Positions 1-11,519 of a stretch of 32,500 nucleotides of DNA are shown here, one piece after another. The DNA comes from Anaeromyces robustus. Lineage: Eukaryota > Neocallimastigomycota > Neocallimastigomycetes > Neocallimastigales > Neocallimastigaceae. The notes under the pieces were generated by a model. The model ran no database searches. It was not told the DNA's origin and was given only the letters and a program-made list of their open reading frames with translations. The stretch is from NCBI GenBank assembly GCA_002104895.1, contig MCFG01000001.1:465001-497500 (forward strand). The letters are read 5' to 3'. Within the stretch, counting starts at the first letter, position 1. The number at the start of each line of letters is the position of its first letter. The translations under genes were made by a program, and so were the position numbers.

Positions 1-1881
1 TTATTCATCTTCATTAATGACTAATACCTCTGTACCTTCATTATCTGATGAATAAAATGGGATTTCTCCACTTTTAATGGCTTCCATAATTTGATTTTGA
101 TTCTGTATCTCGAATGACATATAATCTTTCATTTCACGATATTCATCTTTTATATCTGAAACTCTATTATTATGGGGTATAGACTATAAATAATTATATG
201 AATATATTTATATATAAAACAAAAAATGATTAATTATTATAAATAATTATTTTATAATTATTAAAATTTATAAAAATTTAATATATCTAAATTCAATATA
301 TTATTTTTAAATATATATATATATATAATATATACTTACACCAAAATGATTTAGTAATTTATTATATTCTTCTTTAGATTCATTTATATTTAATGGTTTA
401 TCTGATATCGCTGTGATATTTGAAATATTTTTTGGAATTGGTGAAGGAGAATTAGAATCAGGTGTTCTTATTGAAGATTGTAAATATAACTGTGATCCAG
501 ATCTTTTAAGATCACGCTTATTCAAATTTTCAATAGATTGTTTAACTTTTAATTTATGAGATGGAGATGGTTTTTTCATATTATTATTAGTATTGATTAA
601 TGGAGGTAATAAAGAGGTATTTGATCTAGGAGTAGTTACAGGAGTAAGAGGGGTTACTGGTGTAGAATAATGTGGAGGAGGAATTGGTGCCGGTGAAGCT
701 GATGGTGAATAATATGGTGTATTTCTATGATCTTTTGGTGTTATATAATTATTAATACTATCTATGGAAGATTGACTTAAACTTATACCATGTTCTTGAT
801 ATCTTTTATTTTGAGCAAGAAGTTTAGCAATTAATTTTTCATTATCATTAGTTAATTTTTTTAACTCTTTTTGGTATTCAAAGTTTTCTCGTGTTAATGA
901 ATCAATGAATAATTCAGCTTCACGTAATTTATTCTCTATAGTTTCATATTTTGCATTTCTTAAACTAGTTTCATATTGAATATTATTCATATTTGGAATT
1001 GCTTGCATTTCCGTAATTAAATACATTATACGATTATTAATTTCAGATGGATTACTAGAATAAATTCTGTATATCTCATTCATAAATTGATGTATTTTTT
1101 TTGTATAAATACGTTGAAGAGTTACTAAATTTTCAATTGCTTCTTCTTGATTAATGAGAGCTTCATCCCTTGTTAAAATTATTGAACTAATTTCAGAACG
1201 AGCATTAGCTAATTCATTTTCAAGTTTAGTTTTAATATTTTCTAGTTGTTTTATATTTTGATTCATTTTTTCAATATGACTATGTAATTTTGATATTTCA
1301 AACATTGCAGATTGTAATTGACCTTCTTCTATTGATTTTTTCAAACTATTATTTATATCAAACTTTCTTAAAAAGCCTAATTCTTTTTCAAGTTCTTGAT
1401 TACGAATAGTTAATGTTTCTAATTTATTCATAAGTACTTCTCCATTCATGGATTGATATTTTTCTTGATAACTAAGCATTTTTTGAATAGTTTGTTTCAA
1501 TACACAAATTTCATGACCTGATTCACTTATGGCAGTAATTAAATCTTTTTCATTAAAATGTAATTTACGAATATCTTCTCCACAGTCATTGATAACAGCT
1601 AAATACTCATCAACATTCTTTTGAAGAGCAGCCTTATCAGCTTCTAAATCAATAACAGTTTGCATCAATTGTATAATGATATCTGAAAGTGTTTTAATTT
1701 TTATATCATTATTATCATTTTGTACTTTACTTTCAATTAATTCATTACCCAATTCATTAATAGTAGCTAAAGAATCATCGTATTTCTTTTTTAAAGCATT
1801 TATTGTCTCATTGTATAATAAATTAGCTTGTTCATCATTATTACTATTAATATCATTATTATTAATGTTAATATTAATATT

Positions 1882-1928
<47 letters not shown>

Positions 1929-3215
1929 CATTGTTATTATTATTATTATTATAATTATTATCATTGTTATTAGACTTGCTACTGATTTCTCTATTACTGT
2001 CTATTTCTTCAAATTGATTGTAAAGAGCTTCACTATGTTCATCCAATATTCTTGTAAGTTTATCAATTGCTGATACAGTTTTTTCAATAATCTTTTTGTT
2101 ATCAGCATTTGGATTTGATTGTAAATTATTTAAATCAGATCTCATAGAAGACAAATTTTCATTTATTTGTGAAAACGTTTCTTCACAATAGGATATTACT
2201 TTAGCCTTTGTTATTTCTTTATTTATAACAATAGCTTTACTTAATTCATTAAGTTTTCGTCGAGAATCATTAAGTTGATCAGTCAAATTAATAATCTCTT
2301 GACCCATTTCATTTGCCATTACATTATTATCTCTTTTTTCACGATCTATTTTTTCCTTTAATTCTATAATTTCTTCACCAGCTTCATTAAAGAAAACCAA
2401 TGCATCATTTTTTTCTTTTTCTAAATCTTTAATTATTGAGAATAAAGCTTTAATCCCCACTTTTAAATTTTCATTATTTATTTCTTTTTCAATAGCATCT
2501 TTTTTATATTTATCTTGAAGTTCAATTATTTCAGATTTAATATTTTCATAATCCTGTTTTGTTTTACTTGTTGATTTAATTATATTTTTTTGATTTTCAA
2601 TGGTTTCATTCGCTTCAAGAAGTTGGTGTTGAATATCTGCTAATTGTGATTCTACTTCTTTAGCCATATCTGATGTTATTTGCATTGATTGATGTTTAAT
2701 ATATTTTAACTCTTTTACTTGAATTTTTAATCTTGATTTTAATTGTGAACTTGTACTTTTGGCCATCATTAATTCATCTTTCAACGAAACTATTTCAGCT
2801 TGTTGTCTATAAATCAAATCTTTTATTATATCATCGCCATTAATTTTACTTGTAATATAAGATATTTTTTGATTTAAATCATATACTTCCATTTTATAAA
2901 AATTGGCTTGTTCATACAGTTCCGTATTCGCTTTCTCCAATTTTGCATTTTTTTGTATTTCATTAAATAATGCTTCTTCTTGTTCATTCACGGTTTCATT
3001 TAATTTATTATTTTCTTGAATTAAAACTTTTATTTTAAAATCATCTACATTATTTAAATCATTAGAAGTATTATTATTACTACTACTAGTTGTTGCCTAA
3101 AGAAAATATATTAAATGTTGAATATTAGTATATCATTATTATATAAATAATATAAAATATTTATATTTATTATTTATACTAATCATATTAAATAAAAAAA
3201 GTATATATATACCAT
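1..3215 (-). CDS. Coiled-coil protein with internal poly-Asn tract, unknown function
   Basis: Proposed minus-strand exons are 3215-3213 (ATG only), 3096-340 and 183-1, giving about 980 residues. The last junction is firm: GGT, then donor GTAAGT, and acceptor TATAG, in phase 0. The stop TAA is the first three bases of the window. The 5' end is less sure. The frame is open up to an acceptor (TTTAG) at 3097, and the nearest in-frame start is an ATG at 3215 followed directly by GT, which would give an N-terminus MATTSSSNNN. Most of the protein is charged Leu/Glu/Lys/Asn sequence with long predicted coiled coils. An Asn/Asp tract interrupts it at about residues 377-421. After about residue 770 it becomes Pro/Ser/Thr-rich and disordered with several S/T-P sites, then ends in an acidic tail (VINEDE). 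I do not recognise the family. A cytoskeletal or spindle-pole scaffold is possible but unproven. Confidence 0.8.
1840..1966 (-). repeat. ATT/AAT trinucleotide tract coding for poly-Asn
   Basis: The tract is a run of ATT on the plus strand, read as AAT on the coding minus strand. It makes the Asn/Asp/Ile-rich insert of the coiled-coil protein. It keeps frame and sits between two coiled-coil segments. Confidence 0.9.
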
Positions 3216-3321
3216 ATTTTATTATTTATTAAGTAATATACAAGTTTATTGAATATTTATAGTTTATTTATTATTATCTATTTTATTTACTTATTATTTA
3301 TAATTATTTATATTATTATTA

Positions 3322-3356
<35 letters not shown>

Positions 3357-4081
3357 ATTATAATTTATGATTTTTTTTATTCTTTGTTTTTCGTTTTATA
3401 TATCTATAATTATTCAATAAAAAGAAAACTATTTAAAAAAAAAAATAAATGTTAATTTTGTATTTGATAATTAATGTTTAATACTTAATATATAATATTT
3501 TATTAATAAAATTATCATACTTCTTAAAACTTTATATAGCTTTAAAATATTCTATAAAGTTGAAAAATTAATTAAGGAATATTATAATAATTATTTATTA
3601 TTTATTTTTATTATATTATTTTTATTTTAGAAAAGATATACAAAAGCAAATAATAAATAAATTAGTAAAACAAAAGTGTTTTTTATTTATATTTTATTTT
3701 GTTTTGTTATATTTTTGTTTTATTTTGATTTATTATTTTGTTCGCCTGTTTTGTTTATTTAATAGTTTAATTGGAAAAATATTAAATAATTCTTATAAAA
3801 ATATTTATTATTGTTCATAAAATTTAAATAAAAAAAAAAAAAAAACAATATTTTTTTTTTGATTTATATATATTTCAAAATTTTCTTAATTTTTGTATTT
3901 TTGCAATTTTTTATTTTCGTTATTTTTTTAAATTTTCAATTGATTTTTCTTAATTTACTTTTTACACTGTTTGATATATGTTTCTATTTGATTACTTTTT
4001 ATTTAAATTTAAATTCTTGAATATTTTTAAAACATTTTTGAATGTTTTTTTAAGAATTATTTAAATTATTTACATGTATAC

Positions 4082-4145
4082 ATAAAAGCTTATTTACAAA
4101 AATTTGATAAGACCAATAATGAGAATCAATAAAATAAGCTTTTAT
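4082..4145. repeat. Perfect 14-bp inverted repeat with 36-nt spacer
   Basis: The left arm ATAAAAGCTTATTT (4082-4095) is the exact reverse complement of 4132-4145. The arms contain AAGCTT, so this is not simple AT palindromy. No coding sequence is nearby. It could be a cruciform site or the remnant of a small inverted-repeat element. Confidence 0.75.
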
Positions 4146-4651
4146 ATAATCAATGTGAAATAATTATATACTTAAATTAATATTTTCCTCTTTTCTTTTT
4201 TTAAATTTAAAAAAAAAAAAAAAATAAAAAAATGAGAATTAAAACAAAAAAAAAAATATAAATTATATATAAGAAATATATAGAATATTTTAAATTAATT
4301 TATTACAAAATTAATAAATAATTAATTTATTATTAAATTAAGTTGATTATTAGTATTTGTTATCATTTTCAATATATATTTAATAAAATGCAAGTTTATA
4401 AAAATTCTAATATATATACATATTAAAAAAAGGATAAATTAAAATTTTAATAATTAATAAATATAAATACATATTATTTAATATATTATATTTTATTATA
4501 GTTAAAAGTTCTTTACCAAAATATCCAATTATATATTACAATATATATCAATATATAATGTTTTAACTAGTTTATATTACAAATAGGAAATAATAATATA
4601 TTAAATATTAATTTATTATATTACAATTCAAATTATTATATTATTATTAGT

Positions 4652-4653
<2 letters not shown>

Positions 4654-4715
<62 letters not shown>

Positions 4716-4768
4716 TACAAATATATTTATTAATTATTTAATATTTTATTTATTTATTTATTTATTTA
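4654..4768. repeat. ATTT tetranucleotide arrays
   Basis: A TTTA array spans about 4654-4716. A second, shorter one spans about 4745-4768, with AT-rich sequence between them. Confidence 0.9.
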
Positions 4769-5185
4769 AAATCAACTCATTAAACTATTATATTATAAAT
4801 TTGATAATGTTAACAATCCTTTTTAAAATAATTACTTTACTATAATATTAAGTAAAAATTAATATTCGATTTACCTATAAAATATTATTAAATTTGTAAA
4901 ACATATAAAATACATAAACAATAAATTTTCATATATAAAAATTAAAGAATAAAAACTATTTATATATATATATTAAGCAACAAATATTAACTTTTTTATT
5001 TAATAATAAATAATTCTTATTTGTAATTCATATTTTATATTTCTCCCTTTATTCTTTACTAATTTATCAATTTTTTAACAAATATAGTATATTTAAATAA
5101 TAACAATATTAAAATGGAAAAGAAAAAAAAATTTTATTACTATTTTTTCTTGTTATTATTGTCGTTAGAACAATATTTTAACATA

Positions 5186-5254
5186 TGAATAAATAAATAA
5201 ATATAAATAAATATAAATAAATAAACATAAATAAATAAATATAAATAAATAAAT
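5186..5254. repeat. AAAT/ATAAATA degenerate array
   Basis: AAAT units mixed with ATAAAT-type units, interrupted by single-base changes. It reads like an ageing tetranucleotide array. Confidence 0.85.
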
Positions 5255-5867
5255 ATACATATATAGATAATTTTTAAATAAAATAAAATAAATCATAATA
5301 TATACAAAAGGATTTATTATATTGATGATATACTAAAAATCTTTTTTTTTTATTTTTTAATATTATTAACTTTCCATGTAATGCTAAAAAACTAAAACTT
5401 TTGTATCACAATTAATATATATTAATATACTATTATAATATATATTATTAATATTTATTAATCAATATTAAATATATTTGTGTAACATATTTGAATAAAT
5501 AAACAAAATGACATATTTAATTCAAAGTAAATAAAAATGAATTAAATAATAAAACTTTGAAATATAATTAAAATATACTTTATTTTTATATAATTATACA
5601 ATTAATATATAATATATTAAATAAATAGTTAATAATATGATTTACATATATTTTAGATATATTACATTATATTTTAAATATATTACATTATATATAAAAT
5701 ATTTAAATATTCAATTGATATAATTTATTTTTAATAAAAAATTTCAAAACTTTAACTATTATATTTTGTTAATCAAAAATGAAATTAAATTTTTAACATA
5801 TTAAAAAACGCTTTTTACAATTCTGATATGATATTATTGTGTTCTTTTAAAAAAGTATAATATTTAT

Positions 5868-5895
5868 TCATTTATTTATTTATTTATTTATTAAT

Positions 5896-5926
<31 letters not shown>

Positions 5927-5998
5927 CTTATTTATTTACTATTAATATATTTATTTACTATTTATTTATTTATTTATTTACTATTATTATTATTATCT
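5868..5998. repeat. ATTT array grading into ATT array
   Basis: TTTA units with occasional C or A substitutions, ending in a short ATT run at about 5980-5998. Confidence 0.85.
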
Positions 5999-6876
5999 TT
6001 AATTATTTTTGTAATAAATACTTCTTTTTTAAAAAAAAATTGAAAACTATTAAACTTTTTTTCATATAAAAAAAAAAAAAGTTACCCATAAAATTATACA
6101 CAATTATACGCATTCTATATTCATAATATATATGATTTATATAATATGTATTCATTCTTTTTAAAGGTTATATTTATAACTTTTAATAATTACTCATTCA
6201 ACATAAAAATAAAATAAAATATCATTAGTATTTAAATAAAAAATAATAAAAATAAAAAAAATAATAATCATAAATCATAAACTATTATTATAATACAATA
6301 AAAATAATAAATTAAATACCTTTTAAAAGATTACATTTATTTGAAATATTGATACTTTTATTTTCAATATTTTTATTTTTATTTTTATAAAAGCATGGTT
6401 TATTTTTTATTATTATTATTATTATTATAAAAAAATTTTTTTAAAAATTGATAAATAACTGTTGTAAAATTATTTTTCCACCTTTTATGTAATTTAAATA
6501 ATTATGAGTAATAATTTTTTTAATTATGAGTAATTATTAAAATAATTATTTGCTTTGGAAAGTCAATAAATAGAATTAAAGAAACGAATGTTAATAAATA
6601 AATAGTATAAATACAAATTTTAAAAATATGACTGAAAATACACAAAATAATTTTCGACTACCAAAAAAAATTAAATCATAATGTATAGAATAAAAAAAAA
6701 GATATCAATGTCAATTCTACTATTAATCTCATTTACTAATAATATTAAAAATATTACATTAATTTTTTAGTAATTATAAAATTATTAATTATTAATTATT
6801 TTGATAGATAATATCCTTCAAAATCTCTCTTCCATTAATAATAATCATTAATTACTTTTTAATATTAATTTATCTG

Positions 6877-6913
6877 AATAATACTCATCATAAAAATTAT
6901 GATGAGTATTATT
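6877..6913. repeat. Perfect 17-bp stem with 3-nt loop, followed by T run
   Basis: The arm AATAATACTCATCATAA (6877-6893) is exactly complementary to 6897-6913. The loop is AAA, and a run of T follows. The arms contain ACTCATCA, so chance AT pairing is an unlikely cause. No gene lies nearby. The form resembles an intrinsic terminator, but such terminators are not expected in a eukaryotic nucleus. Confidence 0.8.
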
Positions 6914-7350
6914 TTTTGTATAAATACTTTATTAGCATTATTTTCTTACTAATGTATTCACTATTAATTATTTACATTTAATATTATATAGCTTTAAAAT
7001 ATATAATATTTTGTTAATACTATTAATTAATATCTCATATATATGTTCATAAAAAATAAAAAAATTCATTTTAATATACCATCCATGATGTCTTTATATT
7101 AAAAATTTAAAATTTTAAAAATATCATTTAAGATATCTTATCAATATTATTATAATAAATATATAATATGTTCCTTACATTATTTGTTTTATATATTTAT
7201 AATTTATAATACTAATTATATTAATGTTCATATAAAAAGTATCTTAATAAAATAAATCAACACTAATTATTATAATAAAATAATATTTTGGATATATATA
7301 TATATATATTAATAACCATGATTAAAAAAATTATATTATTGTAATTATAA

Positions 7351-7386
7351 TTATTCTTATTCTTATTCTTATTCTTATTCTTATTA
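7351..7386. repeat. TTATTC hexanucleotide repeat
   Basis: Five perfect copies of TTATTC followed by a variant sixth copy (TTATTA). Confidence 0.9.
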
Positions 7387-8292
7387 TTACCTTTTTTCTT
7401 TACAAAGTATTATTTAAAAAATTTTTATATATAATTTTTATTATTATAACTCCAATAGTAATGAATTACTATATAGTAATTTCTATTATAATAATCATTA
7501 ATTACTTTTTTATTATTTTATTAATGTCTTTATTTCTTGTATCGTTATTATCCATAATTATTATTATGAAAATAATAATTATACAAAAAAAGATATTTAA
7601 TTGAATAATATTTAAATAATAAAAGGTTATTTGTTTTTGAAATAAATTTCATAATATAATTTTTAAACAATGTTATACTATTAATGAATGAATTTTTATA
7701 TTACTTAAACCATAATATGTCTTAGTAATTATTTAATAATACTTTTTCATTTTTTTTTATCCAACCAATATAAGTAAAAATGTCACTACAAAGAAGATCC
7801 GAAATTTTTTCGACATTAATTAAATCAGTACTGTAGTTTCCAAATCGTTTATATCATTTACATTTTCAAGACTTGAATTAATATTAATATAATTTAAAAT
7901 TTTATGTAGTGTATATTAAAAAATAGTGTTGATTATATATATTAACTCAATTTTCGAAACATGATATAATTTTTTGTGGAATTAAATGAAGTAACCAAAT
8001 ATTACTATTTGAGCATCATCCGTTCGAAGATATTTGATATGTATACTAATAATTTATATAACTTTTAATGTTTAATAATATTTATGATAAAAAAAAAAAA
8101 AAAAAAAAAAAAAGCATATATGAATTAACTAATAAAAGAAAAAATAATTTATATATTTTGTTGCCAATAATTCAAATTAAAATTAAAATTTTGATATTTT
8201 AATATATTAAATATGAATAAGTTCATTATAATTATTTAAATATCAAATAATTAATTTTTTTATTTTTGTGTTTTTGTATCTCGTAATACAAA

Positions 8293-8293
<1 letters not shown>

Positions 8294-8368
<75 letters not shown>

Positions 8369-8390
8369 ATATATAAATAAATAAATAAAG
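8294..8390. repeat. AAAT tetranucleotide array upstream of the UBX gene
   Basis: About 24 AAAT units with one interruption near 8370. It lies about 140 bases upstream of the UBX-gene start codon, in the presumed promoter region. Confidence 0.9.
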
Positions 8391-8528
8391 TCTTAAATCA
8401 CATGACCTAGTTTATATGAATATTTTTTAAAAAAGAGTTTTATCCATTTTTCATTCATTTTTTTGTATTTCAAAAATTATCTTCTTTTAATAATATTTTG
8501 TTAATAATAATAAAATAATATAAACAAC

Positions 8529-11081
8529 ATGTCTTCTAAAACTGATAAAGAAGTTCTTCTTGATATGGGATTTGAAGAAATTAGAATGTATTTGTCAAAA
8601 ATTATAATATATATTTGAATTTTCCATGAACATTTCAAGAAATGTTATTTTTTATTTTTAAACTTACTGCCTATTACTTCTTTACTTTTATATTATTATT
8701 TTTAATAAAATTTATATAATCAAATTGTTAATAAAATTTATATAATAAACTTGTTATAATACCTTTTATTTTCATATAGTAACAAAGCTTTAGCAGAAAC
8801 TAATAATTCTGGTCTTCAACCTGCTATGGACTGGTATTTTAATAGAAATTTTTATTAAATTTAAAATTAATAATTATATTTTATATGTTAATTTTTTATT
8901 TTTAATTTTTTTTATTTTTTTTTATTTTTATTTTATTTTTTATATTTTATATTATTTTATTTTTTATAAAAAAGGCTTTTTGCACATGCTGATGATCCAA
9001 TAGAAAGTTTTATTGAGGATTCTGATGCTCCTACTTCTTCTAATGAAGTTAATAAAACTACTAATGATACTTCAGTAGAAGAAAGTACCACTAATGATAA
9101 TAACAAAAGTAATATTTTTTTATTGAAATTTATTCTGGTATTTTTAATTATTATATTTATTTATTTTTTCTTCTATTATATAATATATATTTTTAATATA
9201 GCCTCATCTAGTAGTGACGCTGTTGCTAGGTCACTCGTATGTAACGTCTGTAAAAAAATTATTAAAGATGGTAATCATAAGAATTTATAAAAAATTTATA
9301 ATAGTAATAATAATAATTATAATATAATTTTAGTAATGAAATACTTACATTTTTTTAATGAATTGTTAATATTTTGATACTTTTCTTATAAAATATATAT
9401 AATATTTTATTACCATGAAATAAACAATTTATTATAATTATTAATATTTTAACTATTATAAATTAATAATATATTATTATTTATAACAACAATTACAACA
9501 ATTAAAACAATAACAACAATAATAACAATAATGACAAAAATGACAATAATAATAACAATAACAATAATAATAACAACAACAATAATAATAATAATAATAA
9601 AACTATAATCAAAATAATAAATACAATATAGCTCAAGCAGCAGAATTTCATGCTATTAAGACTGGTCACCAAGATTTTTCAGAATCAACTGAAGCTATCA
9701 AACCATTAACAGAAGAAGAAAAGAAAGCTAAATTAGAAGAATTAAAAGAACGTTTAAAAGAAAAACGTTTAATGAAACAAAAAGAAGAACAAGAATATGA
9801 AAAACAAAAGGAAAAAGTTAGAAGAAGAACTGGTAAAGAATTAAATGAAGCTCGCGAACGTATGGAAAAGGAAGAACTTAAAAGAATTTATGAAAAGAAA
9901 AAGAGAGAACAAATTGAAGAAAGAAAAGCTAGAGCTAGAGTAAAAGCTCAAATTGAACAAGATAGAAAAGAACGTGCAGCTAAGGTAATATACAAAAAAA
10001 AAAAAATTTTTTTATTAAAGTATTATTATTATTATTATTTATTATTACTATTTATTATTTATTATTATTATAATTATTATTATTATTATTTTTATTATTA
10101 TTAATTCGTTAATTAAAATTAGAATTATATAAATATTTTATAATTTAAATATATTATAATTTTTTATTATTTTAAATTATGAAAATTTATTAGATGTTTG
10201 TTACTGACTATTATTTATATATTTACATATTTGTTTATTTGTTTATTATTAATATTTAAATTTTCATTAAAGCTTGAAGAAGAAAAAAGATTAAGAGAAG
10301 GTAAAGCTATGCCACAATCTAATAGCAATTCTAGTATTAATCTTCAATCTTCCGCATCTGAATCTATTGATTATTCTGAAACCAGTATTCAAGTAACTTT
10401 TTTATTTATGTTAAAAATTAACATATAATTCATAAATAATAATAATAATAATAAAGAACAATAATAATAATAATAATAAATTGTAATTAAAAATTCAATA
10501 ATATTAATATTATACATAATAATAATAATAGATCAGAATGCCAGGAATGCCACCATTAGTACAAGATTTCAATTCTTCTGATACTTTACAAAAAGGTTAA
10601 TATTATAGACAAAGATTATACATACTTTTTTTATTTACATATTTATATTTATTTTTATTTTTATTTTATATTATTTTTATTTTATTTTTTTTTCTTGAAA
10701 TATTTATTAATTATTCAATATATATTTTTTATTTATTATTAATAAAATAAAAAGTATATGAATTTTTATTATCTAAAAAACCCGAATTTTCTGGTTATTC
10801 TTTTTCTACAACGTAAGTTTTAATATATGGTATATGTAATAATGTATAAAACCAAATAATAAAATTAAATTTAAATATTAAAAATTATGTATAGTTATCC
10901 AAGAAAAGTTTTCACTGAACAAGATAAAAGTAAAACTTTAAAGGAATTAGGTAAATAATAATTAGTTATTATTAGTTAATTATTAATATATAAAATATAC
11001 CATATATTAATAATTAAATATTAATACATATAAACATTAGATCTTGTTCCAAGTTCTGTATTAGTATTGGTTAACCATTAA
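8529..11081 (+). CDS. UBXN1: UBA-C2H2-UBX protein, Cdc48/p97 cofactor (UBXN1/SAKS1-like)
   Basis: Ten exons: 8529-8587, 8780-8833, 8975-9108, 9202-9270, 9632-9984, 10273-10392, 10532-10595, 10755-10812, 10895-10950, 11041-11081. They join in frame into 335 residues. A UBA domain (about 6-42, LLDMGF...AMDWLF) should bind ubiquitin. An acidic Ser/Thr linker follows, then a C2H2 finger with C96, C99, H112 and H118. The run IKPLTEEEKKAKLEEL and the long charged helix (about 130-225, KARARVKAQIEQDRKERAAK) are typical of the family. The C-terminal UBX domain (about 261-335, IRMPG...YPRKVF...LVPSSVLVLVNH) should dock on Cdc48/p97. The usual FPR loop is YPR here. The ATG is chosen because the UBA core follows at once. 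Expected role: linking ubiquitylated proteins to the Cdc48 ATPase in cytosol or nucleus. Confidence 0.93.
9478..9603. repeat. AAC/AAT-rich tract in intron 4 of the UBX gene
   Basis: ACA/AAT/AAC-type trinucleotides fill the middle of the 361-base intron 9271-9631, before the acceptor at 9630-9631. It is outside the reading frame and not translated in this model. Confidence 0.8.
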
Positions 11082-11485
11082 GAAGTATAAGATTTATTGA
11101 GGAGAATCAATAATAATTTATTAATTAATCATATTAAAGTTTTCATATAATTATATATTAAGCAATATATTCTTTATAATATTTAAAGAATAAAATGCTA
11201 ACCAAGAATAATGTAAAAAACAGGAAAAACAAATAACCAAATAACAAAACAAACAAACAAATATCAAATAATTAAAAAAGTGATAACAAATAAATTTAAA
11301 AAATATATATATAATTAATTATATATTAGAAAAGGAAACAAACAATTTTGAATAATAATTGTTTTTTATATAAAGTCAAAAATTTCAAACCATAATTTTA
11401 ATTAAATGAATAATTATAGTAAATATAATTAAATCATATTTTATATTTTATTACTAATACATATGATCTATTAAAAAAAAAAAGC

Positions 11486-11519
<34 letters not shown>

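Larger units (their letters stand above)
3216..8528. other. Gene-free AT-rich spacer of 5.3 kb
   Basis: No ORF with protein-like composition was found on either strand; the short open frames are homopolymer or Ile/Tyr/Leu artefacts. No tRNA-like T-loop or snRNA-like sequence was seen. It holds tetranucleotide arrays, a TTATTC array, poly-A runs and two notable inverted repeats (listed separately). The stretch 7780-8040 is slightly less AT-rich than its surroundings but shows no open frame. The spacer must contain the upstream regions of the two divergent genes on either side. Confidence 0.7.

Noticed and set aside
1676-2073. Two plus-strand open frames opposite the coiled-coil gene
   Set aside because: Both are antisense shadows. 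Their poly-Ile and poly-Leu come from the ATT tract that encodes Asn on the true strand.
3249-3455. Open frame with Ile/Tyr/Leu-rich product on the plus strand
   Set aside because: It is made of ATT/TAT repeats with no protein-like composition and lies in the spacer upstream of the coiled-coil gene.
6877-6917. Hairpin plus T run as a bacterial-type terminator
   Set aside because: All genes here are spliced and eukaryotic, and no gene ends near it.
7780-8040. Slightly GC-richer patch with TTCGAA, considered as a tRNA or snRNA
   Set aside because: No acceptor stem, no B-box-like T-loop and no anticodon arm could be drawn. It does not match U6 sequence as I recall it.
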